NCBI GenBank assembly: GCA_022446905.1 | Contig: JAKVBT010000005.1 | Span: 130,181 to 194,180, forward strand | Reading direction: 5' to 3' | From: Phycisphaerales bacterium | GTDB lineage: Bacteria > Planctomycetota > Phycisphaerae > Phycisphaerales > SM1A02 | Length of the DNA: 64,000 nucleotides | Shown: positions 50,970-60,067 of the stretch, in pieces | Layout of the letters: each line of letters starts with the position of its first letter | How positions within the stretch are numbered: position 1 is the stretch's first letter | Position numbers and translations under genes: made by a program | Notes under the pieces: model-generated | Told to the model about the DNA's origin: nothing | Seen by the model: the letters and a program-made list of their open reading frames with translations, nothing else | The model's database searches: none

Positions 50970-52352
50970 ATGAGCCAGCGCGATCTGCACGATGTTGTCC
51001 ATGCCCAGATCCTGGTGGTCGATGATGAAGCCGACCACGCAGACACCATGGCCGAGGCACTTCGCCGTCTTGGTCATGTCTGCACGATTGTGACCAGCGC
51101 CCAAGCCGCAACTGACGAACTTCAGTACGGCAATTTTGATGTCGTGATCACAGATCTGTCTATGGAGCACGAGTCATCCGGTCTCGATGTGCTTTCAGCC
51201 ACCCGGGAGCATCAGCCAGATGCGGAGGCAATCATGGTCACTGCGCACGGTGACATTGCCACTGCCAAGGCAGCCTTGCAAGGTGGAGCGTATGACTTTA
51301 TTGAGAAGCCACTGGATTTGGAGGTATTTCGAAATCTGGTGCAGCGAGCGATTGAGACTGTTCGGCTCCGCCACTCAAACACTCAGTTGCAGTCCAAGGT
51401 GGATGCGGCCCATGGCTTCGAGGGAATCATTGGAGAGTCGCCAGCTATTCGAAAGGTGATTACGACCATTCGTCAGGTCGCGCCTAGCACTATCCCGGTA
51501 CTGATCACAGGTGAGTCTGGCACAGGCAAGGAACTGGTCGCCCAGGCGTTACACAATCAATCCAAGCGAGTCAACAAGCGTTATGTCACCTTTAACTGCG
51601 CTGGGCAGAGTGAAAGTCTTTTAGAAGATCAACTCTTTGGACATGCCCGTGGTGCTTTTACAGGTGCGGATAAGGATCGGGAAGGTGTCTTTGAGTACGC
51701 TGATCAAGGAACGCTATTTCTTGACGAAATCGGCGACATGCCATTGCCCATGCAATCCAAATTGCTCCGCGTACTTGAAAGTGGTGAGGTTGTTCGACTG
51801 GGAACCAATGCAGCACATCATGCCGATGTTCGGTTTGTCAGTGCAACCAATCGCGATCTAAAAAGTATGATCGATGATGGGAACTTCCGCGAAGATCTTT
51901 ATTTCCGTATCAACGGTGCGGAAATTCACCTGCCACCGCTCCGCGAGCGACGTGAGGACATTCCGATCCTAATCACGCATGCGGCCGGGCGATTTGCCGC
52001 TGAACTCGACCGGCCCGCGCCAGACTTTACCGAGCCAGCCATGATGCGGCTGTTGTCTTACAACTGGCCTGGCAATGTGCGGCAACTCTTCAACATTGTG
52101 CAGCGCATCATTGTGATGACTGAGGGCGCAGTTGTTGATGTGCGCGATGTGCCCGATGAGATTCGCCTGCACGAGGATGAGGAGCATGTTCATCTTGGAA
52201 GTTTGGCTGGCATCGGACTTGATCGGCTGGAAAAGGAAGCCATTCGCCAGACACTGATCATGACCGGATCAAACCGTGAGCAAGCAGCTGAGATGCTGGG
52301 CATCGGCGAGCGCACGCTCTATCGGAAACTCCGCGAGTATGGATTGAAGTAG
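50970..52352 (+). CDS. NtrC-family sigma-54-dependent response regulator
   Basis: A 460-residue regulator with three domains: receiver (about 12-125; phospho-Asp in VVITDLSM), AAA+ (about 145-385; Walker A GESGTGKE, GAFTGA loop for sigma-54 contact, Walker B LFLDEIGDM), and a C-terminal Fis-type helix-turn-helix (NREQAAEMLGIGERTLYRKLREYG). All key residues are intact. Start chosen at ATG 50970; TATCCT lies eight bases upstream. No histidine kinase adjoins it. The targets are unknown; the divergent murC operon is an obvious candidate. Confidence 0.92.
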   Translation: MSQRDLHDVVHAQILVVDDEADHADTMAEALRRLGHVCTIVTSAQAATDELQYGNFDVVITDLSMEHESSGLDVLSATREHQPDAEAIMVTAHGDIATAKAALQGGAYDFIEKPLDLEVFRNLVQRAIETVRLRHSNTQLQSKVDAAHGFEGIIGESPAIRKVITTIRQVAPSTIPVLITGESGTGKELVAQALHNQSKRVNKRYVTFNCAGQSESLLEDQLFGHARGAFTGADKDREGVFEYADQGTLFLDEIGDMPLPMQSKLLRVLESGEVVRLGTNAAHHADVRFVSATNRDLKSMIDDGNFREDLYFRINGAEIHLPPLRERREDIPILITHAAGRFAAELDRPAPDFTEPAMMRLLSYNWPGNVRQLFNIVQRIIVMTEGAVVDVRDVPDEIRLHEDEEHVHLGSLAGIGLDRLEKEAIRQTLIMTGSNREQAAEMLGIGERTLYRKLREYGLK

Positions 52353-52368
52353 GCAGTGGCCTTGTGGT

Positions 52369-53139
52369 TCAGGCGTTAGCCTGAAAAATCACACTCTTGC
52401 AGGTCAGGCTGCCTTCGGCCTTTGCCAATTCAGTACTAGGTACTTGAATGAGTTGGATGCCTCGCGCCTCCAATCGTCCAGCCGTGTGCGGAAACTGTTT
52501 TGGAAACAGCATCACTTCGCCGATGCGAACGACGTTGCCTGCGAACGGTTCATCAGGATGGACGGCAATTAATTCGAGGTCTTCCAATCCATCCATATCG
52601 ATCCACTCGGGATTAGCCAGCAGGCGACCCTCGCCGAGATAGGTAGCCGCCGTCTTCAGATGCAGCGCGCCGGGGACATCCACGGCCACCACCTCATAGC
52701 CATACGGTGTGACAATGGATCGGAACTGATCAATCCCAGCATCATTGGTGCGACTTGAGCGGCCGATGTAGAACGTCCGTTCAGCAAGCAGCACATCGCC
52801 ACCTTCCAATGTGGCTGGGTCTTCAATATGTGCAAGGGGTCGATGGGCCGACAGGATTGGGGTGATCGATTCCACCTCACCGCGGCGGCTCTCAGCCCCA
52901 GGTCGGGTCAGAATGGCCACATCATCACATACCACGGCGATGTCCTCCACGAAGACAGCGTCAGGATGATGGTGGAGCGGGTCCAACTCAATGACAGTCA
53001 CGCCAAGGGATTCCAAGGCCTCCACATAGGCCTGATGCTGGGCGCACGCCGTTTCATAACAGATCGGATCGCGATCCATGTGGGTCAACTCACACTCCTG
53101 GATTGAGCGGCTGACCGGACGGATGATGGCGGTGGTCAT
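52369..53139 (-). CDS. Dimethylarginine dimethylaminohydrolase-like enzyme
   Basis: A 256-residue member of the guanidino-group modifying superfamily. Conserved points of DDAH are seen: DAVFVEDIAVV near residue 63 (Asp/Glu), LHLKTAATYLG with the catalytic His (about 160), and the nucleophile Cys in GSLTCKSVIF near the C-terminus. Family members convert methylarginines to citrulline, or act on related compounds. No signal peptide. Start chosen at ATG 53139 rather than the ORF-track start, which would place a hydrophobic tail before the first strand. Convergent with the regulator gene, 16 bp apart. Confidence 0.84.
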   Translation of the reverse strand: MTTAIIRPVSRSIQECELTHMDRDPICYETACAQHQAYVEALESLGVTVIELDPLHHHPDAVFVEDIAVVCDDVAILTRPGAESRRGEVESITPILSAHRPLAHIEDPATLEGGDVLLAERTFYIGRSSRTNDAGIDQFRSIVTPYGYEVVAVDVPGALHLKTAATYLGEGRLLANPEWIDMDGLEDLELIAVHPDEPFAGNVVRIGEVMLFPKQFPHTAGRLEARGIQLIQVPSTELAKAEGSLTCKSVIFQANA

Positions 53140-53189
53140 GGGCGGCATGGTACTCGCCAAGAGGGTCAAAAACATGCCACAATGTCCTC

Positions 53190-55115
53190 ATGAACCACTC
53201 AATCATCTTGCTGTTGTGTCTTCTGTCTTCTGAGGTAGCTACAGAGTCCAATGACATTCATACCAGTCGTGAATCGGCTCAGGTGATGCCGTCGGTTCCG
53301 GTTGAAGAGGACATGTTCACATTTGTGGTCTTTGGAGATCGCACCGGTGGTCCCGCAGAGGGCATTTCGGTGCTGGCCCAAGCAGTACAAGACACCAACC
53401 TCATCGAACCAGATCTGGTGATGACGGTAGGTGATCTTATTCAGGGATACAACACCCGTGAGGCATGGGTGCTTCAAGCTGCACAGTTCCGATCAGTTAT
53501 GGATGAATTGATTTGTCCATGGTTTCCCGTTGCAGGGAATCACGATGTGTACTGGCGCGGGGAAGGTCGTCCACCAGAAGAACATGAAGGCGATTATGAG
53601 GCGTGGTTTGGTCCGCTGTGGTATGCCTTTGATCACAAGGGTTGCCGTTTCATTGTTTTGTATACAGATGAGGGCAATCCGGAAACCGGTGTTCGTTCCT
53701 TTGGCGATCCCGATAGCCAACGAATGAGCGACGCTCAAAAGTCATGGCTGCGTCAGACGCTTCATGATGCCAATGACATGAATCATGTCTTTGTGTTCTG
53801 TCATCATCCTCGCTGGCGCGGTGGTCAATATGGGGATGATTGGGAAAACGTCCACCAGATGTTCGTGGACGCAGGAAATGTCACAGCGGTGTTTGCTGGC
53901 CATGTACACCAACTCAGACACGATGGATGGCGCGACGGCATCGAGTATCTATCGATGGCGACGGTGGGTGGCGGACTCCCGCGTGAACTTCCTGCTGCTG
54001 GACATCTTCACCACATCAATTTGGTGACCGTCCGTGATGACCATATTGCGCAAGCGACCATTCCAGTTGGAGGTGTGATCGATCCGCGGGCATTAACCGC
54101 AGATCACATCGCTGCAGTCGATCGTCTGCTGGTGAATGGTGCCAAAATTACGCATCCGGTTGCCGTGGATGCGGCTGGTCGGGTGGATGCCCAGCCAGTG
54201 CTTGAATTGAATGCTCCTCAAGGTCAGCGTGTGACCTGGACGGTGTGGTCAGATGCATCAGATCATCGCTGGTCAATTGGACCGGACCATATTCATGAGG
54301 TGCTTGAGCCTGGTTCCAGCGTCGAGATTCCACTGCGCGTCCGGCACGATGGACCACTGGATGATCTTTGGACAGCACCAGCAGTCATGGTTCAGGCGGA
54401 GGTTGATATGGGTGGCATGGCGTGGACGCTTCCCAGGCAGGTGTTGCCAGTGCCCGTCGTGCCGGAAAGTCTGAAGCCACTGGAATCGTCACAGATGTTG
54501 TTCTGTGATGGTCGTGATGGTGCGGTGACTATTGACACTGGATCGACTGTCATTCCAAAGGGCCCCTTGACGGTCGAGGCGTGGATTCGCCCTGAACAAG
54601 TCGATGGGTCAAGGGGCATTGTGGCCAAGACAGAACAATCAGAGTTTGGTTTGTTCATAGAAAAGGGTATTCCTTCCTTCTGGGTATTTGCAGGAGACAA
54701 GTACGCAATTGCTCGCAGTGATGCGCCCATCGCTTGGGGGCAATGGCATCATGTGGCAGGCGTGCATGATGGGGAGATGGTGCGCCTCTTTGTCGATGGA
54801 CAGCCGGTCGGTTCGGCGCCAGCCAAGGGGTCTCGCAGGACCAATGCGCTTCCACTTGTCATTGGTGCCGAGGTCAATGGGGCCGGTCAGCCGGTATCAC
54901 CATTTCGGGGGGGCATTGATGAGGTTCGTGTGTCAGCACGGGATCGATATCCAGCGCTCGGCTTCGCTCCTCAACGAAGGCATGTTCGTGATGCAGACAC
55001 GGTGGTGTTGATGCACCTCGATGGTCGCCAGGGGCCGTTCATTTTCAACGACTCTGATCGAGCACCCCACGGGATACAGTCTGGTTCGATCAAATTCAGG
55101 GCGTCTGAAGACTGA
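53190..55115 (+). CDS. Secreted metallophosphoesterase with LamG-like C-terminal domain
   Basis: A 641-residue exported protein with a short signal peptide (about 1-18). The calcineurin-like metallophosphoesterase domain (about 40-290) has the metal ligands in FGDRTGG, GDLIQGY, AGNHDVYW, CHHPRW and GHVHQ. A linker domain (about 300-430) leads to a concanavalin/LamG-like domain (about 440-600) with PLTVEAWIRPEQ and WHHVAGVHDG, typical of carbohydrate- or surface-binding modules. The substrate could be phosphoesters of polymers; no proof. CACAAT stands six bases before the ATG and no SD is seen. Its end overlaps the convergent prepilin gene by 20 bp. Confidence 0.86.
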   Translation: MNHSIILLLCLLSSEVATESNDIHTSRESAQVMPSVPVEEDMFTFVVFGDRTGGPAEGISVLAQAVQDTNLIEPDLVMTVGDLIQGYNTREAWVLQAAQFRSVMDELICPWFPVAGNHDVYWRGEGRPPEEHEGDYEAWFGPLWYAFDHKGCRFIVLYTDEGNPETGVRSFGDPDSQRMSDAQKSWLRQTLHDANDMNHVFVFCHHPRWRGGQYGDDWENVHQMFVDAGNVTAVFAGHVHQLRHDGWRDGIEYLSMATVGGGLPRELPAAGHLHHINLVTVRDDHIAQATIPVGGVIDPRALTADHIAAVDRLLVNGAKITHPVAVDAAGRVDAQPVLELNAPQGQRVTWTVWSDASDHRWSIGPDHIHEVLEPGSSVEIPLRVRHDGPLDDLWTAPAVMVQAEVDMGGMAWTLPRQVLPVPVVPESLKPLESSQMLFCDGRDGAVTIDTGSTVIPKGPLTVEAWIRPEQVDGSRGIVAKTEQSEFGLFIEKGIPSFWVFAGDKYAIARSDAPIAWGQWHHVAGVHDGEMVRLFVDGQPVGSAPAKGSRRTNALPLVIGAEVNGAGQPVSPFRGGIDEVRVSARDRYPALGFAPQRRHVRDADTVVLMHLDGRQGPFIFNDSDRAPHGIQSGSIKFRASED

Positions 55116-55596
55116 CAAAGCCCGTGTCAGGGTCAACGGCAATGATTCGCACAGCAAGCGGCCCCGTTACGGTGAGGGTCTTGTCTGGTCCACCTGGTGT
55201 ATTGAGTCCCCCAAGTGGGTCAAAGATGATCTGACGTCCACTTGGCGAAATTGTGACATCCTCACAGGCTACTGCGCGTTGCTCTCCGAGCCGCACCCAC
55301 AACGACCGCGCGTTGCTATTGCTATCTAAGGCGTCGGTGAGTGGAACCGTTGGGTTGTCCAGATCAATAATGCGCCAGCCACCACCGTCACCATCAACCT
55401 CTAGTGCTACTCGAGTGTTTGGTCGGGCGATGGCAAGCATCTGTGCATGCTCCAGGTCGGACCACAAGAGCCGCGCAGTGGTATCAGCCATGCCGGTTCG
55501 TGAGGCGGCGACCATTGGTGTCATGATGGCACCGAAGATCGCGATGATGGCGATGACCACAAGTACTTCGGTCAATGAGAATCCACGTCGTCTCAC
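55096..55596 (-). CDS. Prepilin-like protein, GspH type
   Basis: A 166-residue protein with a classical type IV prepilin N-terminus: RRRG|FSLTEVLVV, with Glu at +5 after the cleavage Gly and a 20-residue hydrophobic helix. The globular part (about 40-166) resembles GspH/FimT minor pseudopilins, with a C-terminal beta sheet. It would be cleaved by a PilD-type peptidase not encoded here. Fourth gene of a coupled minor-pilin cluster. Confidence 0.85.
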   Translation of the reverse strand: MRRRGFSLTEVLVVIAIIAIFGAIMTPMVAASRTGMADTTARLLWSDLEHAQMLAIARPNTRVALEVDGDGGGWRIIDLDNPTVPLTDALDSNSNARSLWVRLGEQRAVACEDVTISPSGRQIIFDPLGGLNTPGGPDKTLTVTGPLAVRIIAVDPDTGFVSLQTP

Positions 55597-57083
55597 GGCC
55601 GCGCTCCATCTTCATCAGCGAGCACCATGGCGTTGTGTTCCCATGCGTCCACATCTCCGCCGCATCGTCGCATGACATAATCAACAGGAATCGGACGATG
55701 TACCCACCACCCTTCGACAGGAGCAGTGACACGAGCTGATTCTGGAGAGTCAAGCATGGTGCCGAGCCTTTCCAGCATGTCCGCACACGCCCATTGATCC
55801 AAGCCATCGCTTCTCAGATTCATGAGGTCCAGACGATCAACCAGCTCAGTCAGATGAGATAAGCCGGTTCTTGAATCCATGCGGTGGTCATATAAGAGCC
55901 GTGCATTTCGAGTCAGACTGACATCATGGGCCGCAATTCTTCCCATCACTGTGGATCGGTCGATCAGCACATCGCATCCCGGCGCATGCATCGTGCCTTG
56001 AATGAGACTGCCGCGGTCGATTTCCCATGATGCTTGGGGATGGCCAACCGTGCAGACTGTGATCATCTCTGGATCAGTCCAGTTGATGTGACGTTGTTGC
56101 CAGGCATTTCCGCTGCGCCTCCGTGCCTGTTCGGTGCCGATGACCGCGCCGCTTAGTTCAATATCGCCTCCAACTGCAATGCGAACGCGGACGCCTGGCT
56201 CAATCACAATGGCACTGCCACGATTCATGATGAGTTCGCCATGTACAGTTAGGTCTGACGCATTGGTGATATGCAGAACAGCATCCCGTTCCATCACCAG
56301 ATCACCACTGATAGACAGATGACCTGTCACATCATGCCGCTGTCCGCGGGGGAGTTCCAGAGAGTCGATGACATCGCCATGGGTCAGTTGGGGCATTGGT
56401 GCAACTGGCAGGCCGACGCTGCCGATGATGTTTGGGATCGTGACTGAGCGTCCATCCTCACTTCCCACTCCGATTGGAATATGCACGCTTAGATCACCGG
56501 AAGAGATGTCCCGGCGCGCTCGTCCGGTGGCGTGCAGATCGCCTAGGCAGGCCAGCACCCGCGCACCGTGCCCCGAGTCAGTCCATGATCGAACGCGTGC
56601 ATTTCCTTGTATTTGAAGATTGCCCGCGGCCCAGACGGCATACCCACTGAGATCCCCTCGGGTGTCGGCGTCGAATGGATGAACGGTGGCTAACGCTGAG
56701 GCAGTTTGCGTCATGCCATCCAAGGTGGCGGTGGCCTCGACGAACAACAAACTCGATCCGATGTGTGGTGGTTCGCCAGTGGCCTCATCCATCAAGCGGA
56801 TATCCACGATCGCATCGGCGATGGCGTGCCCCTGAAGCAGCCAACCATCCGTATGGGCAGTCTGCCATGGGGCCTCGGACTCGAGTACAGCAGCAGCTAG
56901 ATCCAAACCGCTTTGAGCAGCCGCACGCGCCGCAGCGGCCCGGGCTGCATTGCTACCCACCAATGCAGAGTTGTCCTGCGCAGCGAGCCAGCCCATGACC
57001 AGTGTCAATGCAGTTGCCATCGAAATGAGCACCAGCAGCAGCGCAACGCCGCGGCGAGGAAGTCTTCGTTGAGCGTGGATCAT
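55593..57083 (-). CDS. PilX-like pilus protein with beta-solenoid-like domain
   Basis: A 496-residue protein. The N-terminus RRGVALLLVLISM resembles PilX/GspK-type minor pilins but lacks the Glu at +5, a feature of GspK, which caps the pilus tip. Residues about 145-345 show short repeated strands with regular Gly and hydrophobic positions (for example GHLSISGDLVMERDA, ITNASDLTVHGELI, SGAVIGTEQ), suggesting a right-handed beta-helix as in polymer-forming or DUF7305-type pilus proteins. Overlaps both neighbours by four bases. Adhesion or tip function is inferred. Confidence 0.72.
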   Translation of the reverse strand: MIHAQRRLPRRGVALLLVLISMATALTLVMGWLAAQDNSALVGSNAARAAAARAAAQSGLDLAAAVLESEAPWQTAHTDGWLLQGHAIADAIVDIRLMDEATGEPPHIGSSLLFVEATATLDGMTQTASALATVHPFDADTRGDLSGYAVWAAGNLQIQGNARVRSWTDSGHGARVLACLGDLHATGRARRDISSGDLSVHIPIGVGSEDGRSVTIPNIIGSVGLPVAPMPQLTHGDVIDSLELPRGQRHDVTGHLSISGDLVMERDAVLHITNASDLTVHGELIMNRGSAIVIEPGVRVRIAVGGDIELSGAVIGTEQARRRSGNAWQQRHINWTDPEMITVCTVGHPQASWEIDRGSLIQGTMHAPGCDVLIDRSTVMGRIAAHDVSLTRNARLLYDHRMDSRTGLSHLTELVDRLDLMNLRSDGLDQWACADMLERLGTMLDSPESARVTAPVEGWWVHRPIPVDYVMRRCGGDVDAWEHNAMVLADEDGARP

Positions 57084-57718
57084 CCGCCACCTCCACTAGG
57101 TTGTTGATGCCGCCGCATCGACTCGCCCATGCAGTGGGTCCGGATTGAACCCTCTACATTCAGGTCGTAGGTTGCAAGTACTGTTCGTTGCTGCTGCGCT
57201 GCCAGACGTCGTTGCCGGGGGTCGGTGTACGGACCGACATCAAAGGACCAGTTGGCGATGCTGGCGGCCAAATCGAGCGCGCCGTGTTTCAATCCCGAAG
57301 TTGTTTCATAGGTTGATTTCAGGGTCCACCAGTCGATGTCCTCCAGTTCCGACAGGGGGGTATCCAGCAGTTCAGCAGGATCTGCAAACCAGTGGATGGA
57401 GAGCACATCGTGTGTTGGCGACCATTCAAGCCAACGCACCTCAGTGCCGTCGACTGCTTCATCACCGTCGGTGTCCTCCAGCCACATCACGACGCGATGA
57501 TCCTCAAGATCCAACAGGCATCGTGCCCGGGCGATGTACGACGAAACACGCGTCTGGGACAGGCCTGCCCGCAAGATCGAGGCTCTGGTGTCGCGTTGAT
57601 CAATGATCCCATTGGTCAGGGCATCCATCATTCCCACAATGCCCAAGGCCACAGTTGATGTCACTGAGACCGCCAGGAGCAATTCGAGCAGGGTCATGCC
57701 GCGCCGAATCCGTTTCAT
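57080..57718 (-). CDS. Prepilin-like protein, PilW/GspJ type
   Basis: A 212-residue protein with the prepilin signal IRRG|MTLLELLLAVSVTS (Glu +5) and a C-terminal globular domain of the PilW/GspJ minor pilin kind, with a segment LATYDLNVEGSIRTHC near the end. It ends in a Gly-rich tail. Second gene in the cluster; overlaps the first and third genes by four bases. Confidence 0.8.
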   Translation of the reverse strand: MKRIRRGMTLLELLLAVSVTSTVALGIVGMMDALTNGIIDQRDTRASILRAGLSQTRVSSYIARARCLLDLEDHRVVMWLEDTDGDEAVDGTEVRWLEWSPTHDVLSIHWFADPAELLDTPLSELEDIDWWTLKSTYETTSGLKHGALDLAASIANWSFDVGPYTDPRQRRLAAQQQRTVLATYDLNVEGSIRTHCMGESMRRHQQPSGGGG

Positions 57719-58287
57719 GGCGTGGACTCCAGCACTTGTGGCACTGGAACAAAGCGGCGGACTGTCGCAATGGGGCGTGCTTCATCGTCGCGGGCCTCAA
57801 CCTGCACTTCGACGCCCTGAATGGCGACCGACAGTGGTGGTCCGACCGATGCGACATGGCGATCCGCATCAACATGAAGGGAGAACTGTTGATAATCCTT
57901 AGGGAGGTAGCCGAGTGCTTCAGATCGTCCGGCGCGAATCTCTCCCTGGGCTTCGAGATAGCCATCCCATCCGCCGCTCTGCTCGGGTCCAGCGATGGCG
58001 TCATACCATTGTTGACTGGTGGAGAAATCCGTTGGGTCCAGGCCTGTGACGCGGGCCATCAGCATCTCACAGGCGATCGCCGCCGAAAGCATGCGGCGTG
58101 CTTGCGTCGACTGCCCCCGGCCGGCGGTCAGGGCGGAAACCACTGCAGTGGTCACCAGCAGGAGGATGACTACCGCCAACAGGGTCTCGAGAAGGGTCAG
58201 CGCGCGGCGACCGCGGGGGTGGACTGACGTGTCAAAGATGGCTGAATCGTGTTCAGGGGGCACGGATAGAGATCCTCGGTCTTCCAT
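57715..58287 (-). CDS. Prepilin-like protein, GspI/PilV type, atypical cleavage site
   Basis: A protein of about 190 residues when started at ATG 58287 (the ORF track starts at 58359). After a charged leader of about 28 residues comes RRA|LTLLETLLAVVILL: Glu at +5 is kept, but the residue before the cut is Ala, not Gly, and the first mature residue is Leu. The hydrophobic helix and ARRMLSAAIACEMLM segment are typical of GspI/PilV minor pilins. It is the first gene of the four-gene prepilin operon and is divergent from lptF. Confidence 0.74.
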   Translation of the reverse strand: MEDRGSLSVPPEHDSAIFDTSVHPRGRRALTLLETLLAVVILLLVTTAVVSALTAGRGQSTQARRMLSAAIACEMLMARVTGLDPTDFSTSQQWYDAIAGPEQSGGWDGYLEAQGEIRAGRSEALGYLPKDYQQFSLHVDADRHVASVGPPLSVAIQGVEVQVEARDDEARPIATVRRFVPVPQVLESTP

Positions 58288-58414
58288 AGTCACCGTCGGA
58301 TCCTTGATTGGCGATCCCAAGCGGGGATTCGGGCTTGGTTGGCGATTACAGCGGCCCAAGCCCTACAAACGGAACAGGAGGGACGATCGGTGGGCAATGA
58401 GGCCCTGAAGCGAC

Positions 58415-58420
58415 GATACT
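58415..58420 (+). promoter_or_regulatory. Possible -10 element for leaderless lptF mRNA
   Basis: GATACT ends six bases before the lptF ATG at 58427. No SD is visible. The same hexamer is the -10 of the rpsT promoter. Confidence 0.3.
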
Positions 58421-58426
58421 GTGCAT

Positions 58427-60064
58427 ATGCCGCTCCGGCTTTACCGGCACATGCTGGCGGAATTGCTTCGCGTGATCTTCCTCACGGCCGCCGTGTTGGT
58501 GGTCGTGATTGCATTCGGGGCCATCATCAAGCCATTGACCGGGGATGCCCCATTCTCGGCCATGCAGGCAATCAAATTCATCGCTTTATCCATGGTGCCG
58601 ATGTCGCAGTACGCGGTGCCATTTGCAGCAGGCTTTGGGGCCACATTGGTGATGCACCGAATGGCTGCTGACAACGAGATCTTGGCGATGTCGACATCAG
58701 GGCTGCGTTACATCGCAGTCTTGATGCCAGTGATGTTTCTTGGGCTGGTTCTCTCGATCATCATGATGATCATGGTGCAGGTCTATATTCCCAAGACTTA
58801 CGCTGTGATGGGACGGGTGCTCGCAGGCGATGTCACGGCCATGATTCAACATGCGGTTGATCAGGGCCGGCCCATTCGTTTTGGCGATATGGAAATCTGG
58901 GCTGAGTCGATGCGCGTGACTGAACAGCCGGAAACAAGTAATGCCTCAGAGCGTATTGAACTTCGCCGCATGGTTGCTGCGCGCATGAGCAGGGATGGAT
59001 CGATCGACTCAGATGTCTCGGCGGTTGGCGCTGTACTCGATCTGCATGAACGTGACGGAGTGGTATTGATTCGTATGGCCATGGACGATGCAGTGTCCTG
59101 GGATGCCGCTGGTGGTGGCCTGCGTGGATTCCCTCGGATCGAGCCCACGCATGCCATTGCCGTGCCGCTGCCCGAGCGCACCGAGCCGATGGCAATGACC
59201 TTTACCGAATTGCTCGAAGTTGATGCTTCCCCGGAACGATTCCCCGAGATAGAGCGACTTCGTCGTCAGGTTGGAGAGGCGCTACGGAAGTGGTCTGAGC
59301 GGCAGGTAGTCGCCGCGGAGTTGCAACGACAGGGTCGCGTCTTGCTGTCAAGTGCGGACCCATTGGGTAATGATTGGGAGATTGAGGCAACCGGTCTACG
59401 ACATGGCACACTGATTGCGCCCAAGGGTGGTCGGGTTCGCATCATCGAGCGGGAGCGAGATGGCCGTGCCGTGCGTTCTTTCATTGCCAGGAAAGCAATT
59501 CTGGAGGTGCAGGACTCGGGTTTGGATGCAAGTCGCCGACGCTTGCTGCTTAGCCTTGACGACGTCCGTGTCCGTGATCTTCCCGATGGCCGCCGAGACA
59601 ATCAACGGGCCACGGTGGTCATTGCCAATCTTCAGCCCCTTCCACTGGATCCCGAGGTACAAGCGGAAGTCTCGGGAAATGAAGAGGCGATGTTGGCTCG
59701 GGCAGCATCGGTTGCCGACCAGGCGCCACGTGTTAAGCGAGCGATTCGGCTCGTGGACCAAGCAACCAGCAATTTGCACGGCCAGGTCGTGAGCCGATTG
59801 TGGCGGCGTTGGGGGGTTGCGGTGTCGGCAGGATTATTGCCGCTGCTCGGGGCCGTGCTTGCTTTAAACATGAGGCACGCCCAGCCTTTGTCGATCTACT
59901 TGGTCGCATTCATCCCCTCGCTGTTGAACCTAGTACTGATCACTGGTGGCAGTGGGTTCATGCGACAGGGTGACGAGATGAGCGGGTGGTTGGTGCTATG
60001 GAGTGGCAACGTGATCCTGCTGGGCATCATTGTGGCTGGGTGGCGACGGTTGGCGAGGCACTGA
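58427..60064 (+). CDS. lptF: LPS export ABC transporter permease LptF-like
   Basis: A 545-residue permease of the LptF/LptG family: three membrane spans at the N-terminus (about 1-110), a large periplasmic beta-jellyroll (about 120-440), and three C-terminal spans (about 455-545). MAADNEILAMSTSGL in the first cytoplasmic loop is the family's coupling segment. The periplasmic part is longer than in E. coli LptF. With LptG and the LptB ATPase it extracts lipopolysaccharide from the inner membrane. ATG 58427 preferred to the GTG two codons upstream. Confidence 0.87.
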   Translation: MPLRLYRHMLAELLRVIFLTAAVLVVVIAFGAIIKPLTGDAPFSAMQAIKFIALSMVPMSQYAVPFAAGFGATLVMHRMAADNEILAMSTSGLRYIAVLMPVMFLGLVLSIIMMIMVQVYIPKTYAVMGRVLAGDVTAMIQHAVDQGRPIRFGDMEIWAESMRVTEQPETSNASERIELRRMVAARMSRDGSIDSDVSAVGAVLDLHERDGVVLIRMAMDDAVSWDAAGGGLRGFPRIEPTHAIAVPLPERTEPMAMTFTELLEVDASPERFPEIERLRRQVGEALRKWSERQVVAAELQRQGRVLLSSADPLGNDWEIEATGLRHGTLIAPKGGRVRIIERERDGRAVRSFIARKAILEVQDSGLDASRRRLLLSLDDVRVRDLPDGRRDNQRATVVIANLQPLPLDPEVQAEVSGNEEAMLARAASVADQAPRVKRAIRLVDQATSNLHGQVVSRLWRRWGVAVSAGLLPLLGAVLALNMRHAQPLSIYLVAFIPSLLNLVLITGGSGFMRQGDEMSGWLVLWSGNVILLGIIVAGWRRLARH

Positions 60065-60067
60065 CTC

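Noticed and set aside
55096-58287. A complete type II secretion operon
   Set aside because: Only minor prepilin-like genes are here; no ATPase, platform, major pilin or peptidase gene is adjacent, and the secretin is 22 kb away.
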